The position numbers were made by a program, and so were the translations under genes. A stretch of DNA of 5,863 bases, from positions 1 to 5,863 of the forward strand of contig CAZHGC010000061.1 of assembly GCA_964531385.1 (NCBI GenBank). Direction: 5' to 3'. Source of the DNA: MGBC114079 sp964531385 (lineage in GTDB: Bacteria; Bacillota; Clostridia; Lachnospirales; CAG-274). This document shows, piece by piece, positions 1 through 5,863 of this stretch (the stretch's first letter is position 1; every line of letters begins with the position of its first letter). The notes beneath the pieces were generated by a model. It was not told the DNA's origin, made no database searches, and worked only from the letters and a program-made list of their open reading frames with translations.

Positions 1-182
1 TGACTAATACTGAGTTGATGGAGAAAGCAGGCTTTAGTGCCAATATTATTACTCGTATCAAGCGTGACAATTATATTTCTCTCGATAGTATTGAGAAGAT
101 TTGCAAAACGCTCAACTGCGGAGTTGACGATATTTTAGAATTTATAGATTCAGATGATTATGATCGGAGGAACGTAAAATGA
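1..182 (+). CDS. Small XRE/Cro-CI-type helix-turn-helix regulator (3' part)
   Basis: This is the C-terminal 59 residues of a small DNA-binding protein whose start lies before the window; the frame begins at base 3 and ends at TGA 180-182. What is visible fits the short stand-alone XRE regulators of Firmicutes (about 65-75 aa): TNTELMEKAGFS looks like the first helix of the HTH, SANIITRIKRD the turn and recognition helix, and ISLDSIEKICKTLNC followed by GVDDILEFI the two closing helices. The tail DSDDYDRRNVK is short and charged. No other domain is present, so it would bind DNA as a small dimer. Its stop overlaps the hsdR start as ATGA, which implies a shared transcript and probable translational coupling. 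By position it could control the restriction operon, like controller proteins of other R-M systems, but no operator is visible because the upstream region is missing. Family call is good; the regulatory target is inference. Confidence 0.85.
   Translation, partial: TNTELMEKAGFSANIITRIKRDNYISLDSIEKICKTLNCGVDDILEFIDSDDYDRRNVK
166..170 (+). promoter_or_regulatory. Ribosome binding site of hsdR inside the regulator gene
   Basis: GGAGG lies 8 bases before the ATG at 179, close to ideal spacing. It sits within the last codons of the upstream regulator gene. It fixes the hsdR start and supports the ATGA overlap rather than a later start. Confidence 0.85.
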
Positions 183-2563
183 ATGAAGCCGATACTTGCA
201 GAAAATATGTCCTCCCTAAACTTGTTGCTGCTGGGTGGGATAATGAGCCTTATTCTTTTACAGAGCAAAAAACTTTTACAGATGGTCGTATCATTCTTGA
301 ACAAAAAGGATATAAGCGTGGAAAGCAAAAACGCTCCGACTATCTTTTGCGATACAGAAGGGATTTTCCTATTGCTGTTGTTGAGGCAAAGGCAAGTTAT
401 AAACAAGCGGGCGATGGTATGCAGCAAGCCAAAGATTATGCTGAAATCTTGGGATTGAAGTTTGCTTATGCAACAAATGGTCTTGAAATTCTGGAATATG
501 ATTATCTTACAGGCATAGAGAGACCTGTAGAGAACTTCCCTACACCAGAAGAATTGTGGGAAAGATTATATGGTAACAATCCATCTGTGATGGAATCAAA
601 AGAACTACTTTTGCAGCCGTATTACACATTTCCTGACAAGGAAGTTAGATATTATCAGCAGATTGCAATAAACAGAGCAATTGAATCAGTAGCCGAGGGA
701 AAAAAGAGAATCTTAATCACGATGGCAACAGGTACCGGTAAGACTATCGTTGCGTTTCAAATTTGCTGGAAATTGTGGAACTCTAAGTGGAATTTGAAAA
801 AGGCCCCTAACAGAAGACCGAAAATTCTGTTCCTTGCTGACAGAAACATTTTAGTAGACGATCCTAAAGACAAAACCTTCAAGCCTTTTGGTGATGCACG
901 ATATAAAATAGAAAAAGGAAACATTGTTAAGAGTCGTGAAATTTATTTTGCAATCTATCAAGCAATTTCCGACAAAGAAGGCAGAAAAGGCCTATATACA
1001 GAATTTCCAAAAGACTTTTTTGATGCCATTATCATTGACGAGTGTCATCGAGGCAGTGCAAACGACGAGGGGAGCTGGCGACATATATTAGAATATTTTT
1101 CTGGAGCGGTTCAGATTGGTATGACGGCTACCCCGTTAAGAGATGATAATGTCGATACATATCGTTATTTTGGTAATCCCATCTGTGAATACACATTAAA
1201 GAATGGCATTAGTGATGGCTTTTTAGCACCATATCGAGTATATCGTGTGGTTACATCTATTGATGCTACAGGATGGCGTCCGGAGGACGGGCAAGCTGAC
1301 CGCTATGGCAATTTAATTCCAGATGCAGAGTATGGAACAGCTGACTTTGAAAAGAAAATTGTTCTTTTACAACGAACAAAGCGTATGGCTGCGTATATAT
1401 CGGAATTCATGCGGGGTAAAGAATATGACAAGACCATCGTATTTTGTGTAGATCAACCACATGCCGATGAAATGCGTCGCCAAATTGCAAATAAAAAGCA
1501 GGAGATTGTAAAAGATCATCCCGATTATGTTTGCCGTGTTACCTCCGATGAAGGTGATATTGGTAAAGAGCATTTAAGCAAATTCCAGGACATTGAGACA
1601 TTAGTTCCCGCTATTCTTACTACATCAAGATTGCTTTCAACGGGCGTTGATGCTCCTACTGTAAAGAATGTTGTTTTAGCAAGAACGGTTGAATCTATGT
1701 GCGAGTTCAAACAGATTATTGGTCGAGGAACTCGTTTGAGAACTGATTACGGAAAGTACTTCTTCAACATTATTGACTTTACAGGTAGCGCTACATCAAA
1801 GTTTGCTGATCCTGCATTTGATGGTTATCCTGCACTCGAAGAAGAAGTGTTTATTGATGATAATGGCAATGTTGTCGACAACAGAAATGTTTCTACTGAT
1901 GACTATACTTTCTCTAAAGACGATGAAACAACGATACCGAAAATTACACCTGGCGGAATAGTGTCTTTTGATGATGACGATGATGACAGCGTAAAAAAAT
2001 ACTATGTCGATGATGTTCAAGTAAAAATTATCGCTGAGGTCGTCTATGAACTCGATGCACAAGGCAAATGTCTTAATGTCAAAAAGTATACGGACTACGC
2101 TGCAGACACGGTACGAAGTCTGTTTGCTAATGCCGCAGAGCTTCATTCTCAATGGAAAGACATGTCTATGCGAAAAGAAATTATTTCTAAACTTGAAGAA
2201 CGTGGAATTATTCTTGAAGATATGCTTGTGCGTTTGAATATGGAAGATGCAGATCCGTTCGATTTGATTTGCTATTTGGCGTTTAACTCTCCGCTTAGAA
2301 CTCGCCGTGAAAGAGCAGAAGCATTAAAAAAGGATAGAAAAGATTTTTTTGAAGCGTATTCGGCAGAAGCAAAGCAAATATTAGAAGAACTATTGGACAA
2401 ATATGCAGATTATGGTTTGGCACAATTTAAGCTCCCAGATGTATTGAAGCTCTCTCCCATAGATAAGCATGGAAACATTAGAGAGATTTCTGAAATATTT
2501 GGTGGGGCAGAGAAGTTAAGAAGCGCTATTGAAAACTTACAAAGAGAGCTATATGCTGCATAA
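179..2563 (+). CDS. hsdR: Type I restriction enzyme, R subunit (EcoEI-like)
   Basis: This is the motor and nuclease subunit, which translocates DNA using ATP and cuts it when the complex meets an unmethylated site. It has 794 aa, normal for the EcoEI/type IB-like group. The N-terminal PD-(D/E)xK nuclease shows D54, E69 and K71 (VVEAK), followed by a QxxxY motif at Q83-Y87. The SF2 helicase core has Walker A ATGTGKT (183-189), the DECH box (287-290), motif III GMTATP (314-319), a second RecA-like domain from about 400 with STGVDAP (487-493), and motif VI QIIGRGTR (512-519). Residues about 600-790 match the position of the EcoEI-type C-terminal domain that contacts the methyltransferase. A run of six Asp (598-603) marks a linker before it. 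The start is set by GGAGG 8 bases upstream and overlaps the preceding regulator gene. hsdM follows after 19 bases. No frameshift or missing catalytic residue was seen, so it should be active. Confidence 0.97.
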   Translation: MNEADTCRKYVLPKLVAAGWDNEPYSFTEQKTFTDGRIILEQKGYKRGKQKRSDYLLRYRRDFPIAVVEAKASYKQAGDGMQQAKDYAEILGLKFAYATNGLEILEYDYLTGIERPVENFPTPEELWERLYGNNPSVMESKELLLQPYYTFPDKEVRYYQQIAINRAIESVAEGKKRILITMATGTGKTIVAFQICWKLWNSKWNLKKAPNRRPKILFLADRNILVDDPKDKTFKPFGDARYKIEKGNIVKSREIYFAIYQAISDKEGRKGLYTEFPKDFFDAIIIDECHRGSANDEGSWRHILEYFSGAVQIGMTATPLRDDNVDTYRYFGNPICEYTLKNGISDGFLAPYRVYRVVTSIDATGWRPEDGQADRYGNLIPDAEYGTADFEKKIVLLQRTKRMAAYISEFMRGKEYDKTIVFCVDQPHADEMRRQIANKKQEIVKDHPDYVCRVTSDEGDIGKEHLSKFQDIETLVPAILTTSRLLSTGVDAPTVKNVVLARTVESMCEFKQIIGRGTRLRTDYGKYFFNIIDFTGSATSKFADPAFDGYPALEEEVFIDDNGNVVDNRNVSTDDYTFSKDDETTIPKITPGGIVSFDDDDDDSVKKYYVDDVQVKIIAEVVYELDAQGKCLNVKKYTDYAADTVRSLFANAAELHSQWKDMSMRKEIISKLEERGIILEDMLVRLNMEDADPFDLICYLAFNSPLRTRRERAEALKKDRKDFFEAYSAEAKQILEELLDKYADYGLAQFKLPDVLKLSPIDKHGNIREISEIFGGAEKLRSAIENLQRELYAA

Positions 2564-2582
2564 GAAAAGAGGAACAAGATAA

Positions 2583-4106
2583 ATGGTTGAGAAAACAAAA
2601 ATTAACGGGCAGCAATTGAAAAACATTATTGATTCAGCACGTAAGATTATGCGCAAGGACAAGGGATTGAACGGCGACTTAGATCGTCTTCCTATGTTGA
2701 CTTGGATTATGTTCTTGAAACTCCTTGATGATATGGATAAGGTTGCTGAAACAGAAGCACTTTTAACTGGTGAAAAGTACGATCCAGTTATTTCTGCTCC
2801 TTACCGTTGGAGAGATTGGGCTGCCGTTGAGGATGGTATTACTGGCGATGAGCTTATCAACTTTGTCAATCAAGAGAAAACCATCCTTCCAGATGGAACA
2901 GAGGGAATGGGCCTGTTAGCATATTTAAAAAGCTTGAACCATGATGGAAAAAGCAGAAAAGATGTTATCGGTAACATTTTCTCAGGAACTGTTAACAGAA
3001 TGATCAACGGCTATCTGCTCAAGGATGTTGTAAATAAGATCAATGAAATTCATTTTGATTCTACCGAAGAAATGAATTTGCTTGGTACAATTTATGAAAC
3101 TATGTTGCGTGAAATGCGTGACGCAGCCGGAGACAGCGGTGAGTTTTATACTCCAAGAGCAGTCGTCAAGTTCATGGTAAAAATGGTCAATCCCCAGTTA
3201 GGAGAAACTGTCCTTGACCCTGCTTGCGGAACGGGTGGCTTTTTAACTGAAACATACACGCATTTATCTGATTTGTGCCATACGGTGGTAGACAGAGAGA
3301 TTGTTCAGACTAAATCCATCTATGGACAGGAAGCAAAACCTTTACCATACCTGCTGGTTCAAATGAACTTAATCCTGCACGGTTTAGAATATCCACAGAT
3401 TGTTTTTGGTAATACACTTGAACGCAGAATCAGTGAAATTGGCGATAGTGAGCGTGTTGACATAGTTCTTACCAATCCTCCTTTTGGTGGCGAAGAAGAA
3501 GATGGTATAAAGGCAAATTTCCCTGCTGATATGCAAACAGCAGAAACTGCATTGTTGTTTCTGCAATATATTATGCGAAAGCTCAGACGCTACGATGGAA
3601 CACATTATGGCAGAGCCGCAGTTGTTGTTCCTGATGGTTTCTTGTTTGGTGAGGGCGTATGTGCCAAGATAAAGAAAGCATTGGTACAAGATATGAACTT
3701 GCATACTATTGTACGTTTACCATATGGCGTTTTTGAACCGTACACTCCTATAAGGAGTAACATCCTTTTCTTTGAAAATCGTCCTAATCCTGATGGTGGA
3801 ACATGGTTTTATGAAGTGCCTATTGCTGATGGCAGAAAAAAATATTCAAAAACAAAGCCAATTCTGTTCAGCGAATTCTCAGATTGCATCAAGTGGTGGA
3901 ATAATCGTGAGGAAAATGAATTTGCATGGTTTGTAAAAAGCGATACATTCGATAAGAACAACTACGATTTCTTTACGATAAAAAACCCGAATGCCAAAAA
4001 GGATGTTGATGATCGTAATATTTCCGAAATCTATTCGACAATGGTATCTGCTTCCGACAATATCGCACAGCTCTTAAAGGATATTGCGAATATCATAGGA
4101 GAGTGA
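2583..4106 (+). CDS. hsdM: Type I restriction-modification DNA methyltransferase, M subunit
   Basis: This subunit transfers a methyl group from S-adenosylmethionine to N6 of adenine in the bipartite target and works only with HsdS (M2S). It has 507 aa, the usual size. Residues about 8-150 form the helical HsdM N-terminal domain (NIIDSARKIMRKDKG, then LPMLTWIMFLKLLDDMD). The catalytic domain follows with motif X GEFYTPRAVVKFMV (186-199), the AdoMet-binding motif I DPACGTGGF (212-220), and the catalytic motif IV NPPF (298-301), the gamma-class N6-adenine form. VVVPDGFLFGEG (347-358) and RSNILFF (391-397) are further typical blocks. The C-terminal 40 residues are helical and likely contact HsdS. 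AGAGGA at 2568-2573 is 9 bases before the ATG. The TGA stop overlaps the hsdS start, consistent with coupled synthesis of M and S. All motifs are intact. Confidence 0.97.
   Translation: MVEKTKINGQQLKNIIDSARKIMRKDKGLNGDLDRLPMLTWIMFLKLLDDMDKVAETEALLTGEKYDPVISAPYRWRDWAAVEDGITGDELINFVNQEKTILPDGTEGMGLLAYLKSLNHDGKSRKDVIGNIFSGTVNRMINGYLLKDVVNKINEIHFDSTEEMNLLGTIYETMLREMRDAAGDSGEFYTPRAVVKFMVKMVNPQLGETVLDPACGTGGFLTETYTHLSDLCHTVVDREIVQTKSIYGQEAKPLPYLLVQMNLILHGLEYPQIVFGNTLERRISEIGDSERVDIVLTNPPFGGEEEDGIKANFPADMQTAETALLFLQYIMRKLRRYDGTHYGRAAVVVPDGFLFGEGVCAKIKKALVQDMNLHTIVRLPYGVFEPYTPIRSNILFFENRPNPDGGTWFYEVPIADGRKKYSKTKPILFSEFSDCIKWWNNREENEFAWFVKSDTFDKNNYDFFTIKNPNAKKDVDDRNISEIYSTMVSASDNIAQLLKDIANIIGE
4097..4103 (+). 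promoter_or_regulatory. Ribosome binding site of hsdS, decides between starts
   Basis: AGGAGAG lies at the very end of hsdM. Possible hsdS starts are GTG 4103, ATG 4106 and ATG 4112. GTG 4103 overlaps the site itself and is implausible. From AGGAG (4097-4101) the gap is 4 bases to ATG 4106 and 10 to ATG 4112, so either is possible. ATG 4106 is preferred because it forms the common TGATG stop-start overlap. Confidence 0.7.
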
Positions 4107-5266
4107 TGAGTATGGAGTTCAAGCGATTAGATGAATTTTTGAAAGAAAGCACTATCAAAGTCGAGATCGATAATGCACAGGAATACAAATGTGGTGGTGT
4201 TCGACTTAATGGACGGGGTGTGTTTGTAAGAGAAATAAAGTTAGGTGCAGATATTCAAAAACAATGGGTTATGCACAAAGTCGAGAAAAACAATGTAGTA
4301 TATAGCACATTGTTTGCTGATAAGGGAGCATTTGCTATTGCAACTGAGGATGACGAAGATCTTGTTTTCTCTGAGAAATTTGTTTGTTTTAAGATTACGG
4401 ATGATAGCGTCCTTCCAGAATATCTTCATGTGATTTTCCAAACAGACTATTTATCAAGCCAATGTGACAAATTCAAAACCGGAATGGCAGCTTTTAGCTT
4501 ATCACATTCAAGCAAGAAAAAAGTATTGAAGCTAACCGTTCCTATCCCGAGTAAAGAGATTCAGCAACAGATCATAGATGAGTATGAACTGTTCGAGAGA
4601 AAACGCATAGCATTGGATGACGAGATCGAAAGAATTGGCAGCGAGACCAAAGCTCTTATATCTAAATACGTAGCTGAGAAAATCACTGGAATATCAAGAT
4701 GTCCCCTGGGAAATCTGGGTTCTTATTTGAATAGACCGGTTGAAGTAGTTCCTGGACAGAGTTACAATCAGATTACCGTAAAGTTGTATGGAAATGGAGT
4801 CGTTCTTAGAAAAGCAGAAGATGGCGGCAATATAAAAAGCAAACAATTCGTTGTGCATACAAATGACTTGGTTTATTCCAAAATTGATGTAAAGTCCGGA
4901 GCAATCGGTTTTGTTCCAGAAGAATTGAATGGAAGTATTGTTACAGCTGATTTTCCTGTTATATATGCTCCAAATCTAACAGATGTGGATAGAAAATTTT
5001 TGATGATCTATTTCTCCAGCGAAGTATTCTTTGAAGCAATGCAGGATAAATCAAAAGGAACAACAAACAGAGTTCGTACAAAAAAAAGTGCATTTTTGGA
5101 GAATAGTGTTCCGTGGGGAACTGCAGATGAAAGAAAGCGGATTGTAGATGAATACGAAATTCTATGTAGTAATGTCGGAAAAATTGCTGCATCCGCTGTA
5201 CAAGTTCAAGATGATATTCCTGTTTTGACTTCTAAATACTTAAACAAATTACTTAAAATAGGATAA
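4106..5266 (+). CDS. hsdS: Type I restriction-modification specificity subunit S
   Basis: This subunit reads the two halves of the target and holds the M subunits. From ATG 4106 it has 386 aa, typical for a full two-domain HsdS; ATG 4112 would shorten it by two residues. The order is TRD1 (about 3-148), first spacer helix (about 150-193), TRD2 (about 199-336) and a second helix (about 340-386). The two conserved helices align without gaps at a 190-residue offset: IIDEYELF with IVDEYEIL, and LISKYV with LTSKYL. The two TRDs also resemble each other: VRLNGRGV near 32-39 matches VKLYGNGV near 225-232, and both contain an N-V/L-V-YS motif. This is the expected pseudo-twofold design. The TRDs differ enough that the target should be an asymmetric bipartite site, which cannot be read from sequence alone. 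The gene is intact, is the last of the operon, and its TAA is followed within 6 bases by a terminator. Confidence 0.94.
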   Translation: MSMEFKRLDEFLKESTIKVEIDNAQEYKCGGVRLNGRGVFVREIKLGADIQKQWVMHKVEKNNVVYSTLFADKGAFAIATEDDEDLVFSEKFVCFKITDDSVLPEYLHVIFQTDYLSSQCDKFKTGMAAFSLSHSSKKKVLKLTVPIPSKEIQQQIIDEYELFERKRIALDDEIERIGSETKALISKYVAEKITGISRCPLGNLGSYLNRPVEVVPGQSYNQITVKLYGNGVVLRKAEDGGNIKSKQFVVHTNDLVYSKIDVKSGAIGFVPEELNGSIVTADFPVIYAPNLTDVDRKFLMIYFSSEVFFEAMQDKSKGTTNRVRTKKSAFLENSVPWGTADERKRIVDEYEILCSNVGKIAASAVQVQDDIPVLTSKYLNKLLKIG

Positions 5267-5271
5267 AATGC

Positions 5272-5309
5272 AAAGAGCATTAACCACAAAAAGGTTAATG
5301 CTCTTTTTT
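5272..5309 (+). terminator. Rho-independent terminator of the hsd operon
   Basis: A perfect 14-bp inverted repeat (5272-5285 with 5293-5306) surrounds a 7-base loop ACAAAAA. The stable core GAGCATTAACC/GGTTAATGCTC is followed by six T (5304-5309). It starts 5 bases after the hsdS stop, so it ends the operon transcript. The A-tract on the left arm gives it some bidirectional potential. Confidence 0.93.
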
Positions 5310-5311
5310 CT

Positions 5312-5497
5312 AAATATCATACGGAGTGGCTATTATCCATCGTGGTTAGAAGCGAGATTTTGAACTTTGTGGCAAGTTATCAGAAAGTCAAATTTGAAAT
5401 TCTGGCCAACTTTGGCAGAATTATTCCAGACCATTGCATTTTGCCTTTTGAAAGTCCTTATATAGTGAGAGGATTTTTTGCAACAAATAGCAGAGCC
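5312..5497. other. Intergenic stretch without a recognisable gene
   Basis: No start with a plausible ribosome binding site and no recognisable protein was found on either strand. The frame of hsdS stays open after its stop until 5545, but it runs through the terminator and its only early start is a GTG (5342) with GGAG 15 bases away. The visible content is a 10-base palindrome TCAAATTTGA (5388-5397) and an imperfect palindrome just after it. It may be the flank of an inserted cassette. Confidence 0.5.
5398..5422. repeat. Imperfect inverted repeat
   Basis: AATTCTG (5398-5404) pairs with CAGAATT (5416-5422). Inside, CCAA (5406-5409) pairs with TTGG (5412-5415), leaving G5405 bulged. This gives 11 bp in 25 bases, directly after the palindrome at 5388-5397. 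No T-run follows, so it is not a terminator. It could be an operator, a recombination half-site pair or a transcript hairpin; the sequence does not decide. Confidence 0.55.
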
Positions 5498-5558
5498 GAC
5501 CGCCCATGCCAACGGTCAAAACAAACGGGCTTTGCCTACCGTTGACAAGCTCGCCCGT
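5498..5558 (+). other. GC-rich structured segment, possible pseudoknot
   Basis: Three inverted repeats interlock here: GACCG/CGGTC (5498-5502 with 5513-5517), CAACGGT/ACCGTTG (5510-5516 with 5538-5544) and ACGGGC/GCCCGT (5525-5530 with 5553-5558). The second and third can coexist only as an H-type pseudoknot, because the loop of one pairs downstream of it; the first competes with the second. An intrinsic terminator follows 18 bases later, the layout of a structured leader, attenuator or small RNA end. The strand is chosen from that terminator. No promoter for it was found nearby, so a function as RNA is inference. Confidence 0.35.
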
Positions 5559-5576
5559 CTCCGCTGGTGTAATCAA

Positions 5577-5610
5577 GGGGTAACAGCTAAAAGTGCTGTT
5601 GCCCCTTTTT
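5577..5610 (+). terminator. Second rho-independent terminator
   Basis: GGGGTAACAGC (5577-5587) pairs with GCTGTTGCCCC (5595-5605): 11 bp with one U-G wobble and a 7-base loop, followed by TTTTT (5606-5610). It reads on the + strand; in the other direction the trailing bases are not a clean T-run. It isolates the promoter 23 bases downstream from transcription coming from the left. Confidence 0.85.
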
Positions 5611-5632
5611 ACATTAGAGCCATTCGACAATC

Positions 5633-5661
5633 TTGACGAAACAGCACATCGTCTGTATAAT
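5633..5661 (+). promoter_or_regulatory. Near-consensus sigma-A promoter
   Basis: The -35 box is TTGACG (5633-5638, 5 of 6 to consensus) and the -10 box is TATAAT (5656-5661, perfect), separated by exactly 17 bases. Transcription should begin near 5667-5669, running rightwards out of the window. Placement directly after a terminator makes it an independent unit from hsdRMS. Confidence 0.82.
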
Positions 5662-5667
5662 ATTGGT

Positions 5668-5686
5668 GTAATGGGTCGACCATTGC
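5668..5686 (+). other. Hairpin at the expected transcript 5' end
   Basis: GTAATGG (5668-5674) pairs with CCATTGC (5680-5686) around loop GTCGA, 7 bp including one U-G. It begins at the predicted start of transcription and contains the ATG at 5671. It could protect the 5' end or hide that start codon. Confidence 0.4.
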
Positions 5687-5863
5687 GTACAACTAAATAT
5701 AGAAAATGTTCAAACATATTGAGAGATAGTCGGATTCATCCGACACGGTATCGGTACACCGGAAGTGCCGAACTGCTCCACCACGCCTTTGGTTCTGTTG
5801 GCGGGAGTTGTATGAAGCAGAACCCGACTTTGATCTTCAGAGCCGATTACATAGAACATCACT
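5671..5863 (+). CDS. Possible unknown protein, 5' part only
   Basis: From ATG 5671 the frame stays open for 64 codons to the window edge. The product begins MGRPLRTTKYRKCSN and continues through a His/Gly-rich part (HHAFGSVGG, 37-45) to FRADYIEHH (56-64). It is basic at the N-terminus, with no signal peptide or membrane segment. I do not recognise it. The ATG lies only about 3 bases after the predicted transcription start and has no good ribosome binding site, so it would be translated leaderless. The alternative is the in-frame ATG at 5812 (MKQNPTLIF), which has GGGAG 4 bases upstream and would leave a roughly 145-base structured leader. A second frame is also open over 5730-5863, so openness alone is weak evidence. 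Composition is richer in GC than the hsd genes. Confidence 0.33.
   Translation, partial: MGRPLRTTKYRKCSNILRDSRIHPTRYRYTGSAELLHHAFGSVGGSCMKQNPTLIFRADYIEHH
5791..5824 (+). promoter_or_regulatory. Hairpin enclosing a candidate ribosome binding site and start
   Basis: GGTTCTG (5791-5797) pairs with CAGAACC (5818-5824). The 20-base loop contains GGGAG (5803-5807) and ATG (5812-5814). If translation starts at 5812, this fold could limit initiation. A 7-bp stem with a large loop can also arise by chance. Confidence 0.3.

Noticed and set aside
124..148. TTGACG followed by TATAGA as an hsdR promoter
   Set aside because: The gap between boxes (124-129 and 143-148) is only 13 bases, too short for sigma-A, and the tight ATGA overlap argues for co-transcription with the regulator.
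1043..1048. DECH instead of DEAD/DEAH in the HsdR helicase as a sign of decay
   Set aside because: The Asp and Glu that act in ATP hydrolysis are present (D287, E288), and DECH is common in this HsdR group. All other helicase and nuclease motifs are intact.
1796..2152. 118-codon minus-strand frame inside hsdR
   Set aside because: It lies wholly opposite the well-supported hsdR coding sequence, has no recognisable domain and reads as a shadow of AT-rich codons.
4106..5266. Phase-variable hsdS by inversion
   Set aside because: Only one hsdS copy is present, with no silent partner, no inverted copy of a TRD and no recombinase gene in the window. Sequence outside the window could change this view.
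5342..5545. 67-codon + strand frame starting at GTG after the hsd terminator
   Set aside because: The start has no well-placed ribosome binding site (nearest GGAG is 15 bases away), the product shows no recognisable domain, and the frame runs into the inverted-repeat segment. It is merely the continuation of the hsdS frame after its stop.
5421..5717. 98-codon minus-strand frame
   Set aside because: It covers the second terminator and the sigma-A promoter on the opposite strand as well as the interlocking repeats. No ribosome binding site or known domain was seen, so it is more likely a by-product of GC-rich structured DNA.

Overview
The window carries an almost complete type I restriction-modification locus, all on the + strand, followed by about 600 bases of non-coding or weakly coding sequence of different base composition. 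The AT-rich coding style (two 60-base samples of hsdS are 33-35% G+C by hand count), frequent AGA arginine codons, AGGAG-type ribosome binding sites and A/T-flanked intrinsic terminators suggest a low-GC Firmicute, probably a gut-type Clostridia member. That assignment is inference.

Layout: (1) bases 1-182 hold the 3' end of a small Cro/CI (XRE) helix-turn-helix regulator gene, cut by the window start. (2) Its TGA overlaps the ATG of hsdR (179-2563) as ATGA. (3) hsdM (2583-4106) follows after 19 bases. (4) hsdS overlaps the hsdM stop by one base as TGATG (4106-5266). (5) A perfect 14-bp stem with a T-run (5272-5309) closes the operon. The regulator and all three subunits therefore look like one transcription unit read from a promoter left of the window.

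Together HsdR (nuclease plus SF2 translocase), HsdM (N6-adenine methyltransferase) and HsdS (two target recognition domains and two spacer helices) would form the classical R2M2S restriction complex and the M2S modification complex. All catalytic motifs checked are intact, so the system looks functional. The leading XRE regulator is the least standard part: it could serve as a controller of restriction expression.

Region 5312-5863 contains no convincing complete gene. It holds an imperfect palindrome (5398-5422), a GC-rich segment with mutually interlocking inverted repeats that could form a pseudoknot (5498-5558), a second strong terminator (5577-5610) and then a near-consensus sigma-A promoter (5633-5661). 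A frame open to the window edge starts just after that promoter (ATG at 5671). The GC content rises to about 56-60% in parts of this tail, so the hsd block may be an acquired cassette sitting beside a different backbone, possibly a mobile element. No integrase, relaxase or transposase lies in the window to prove this.
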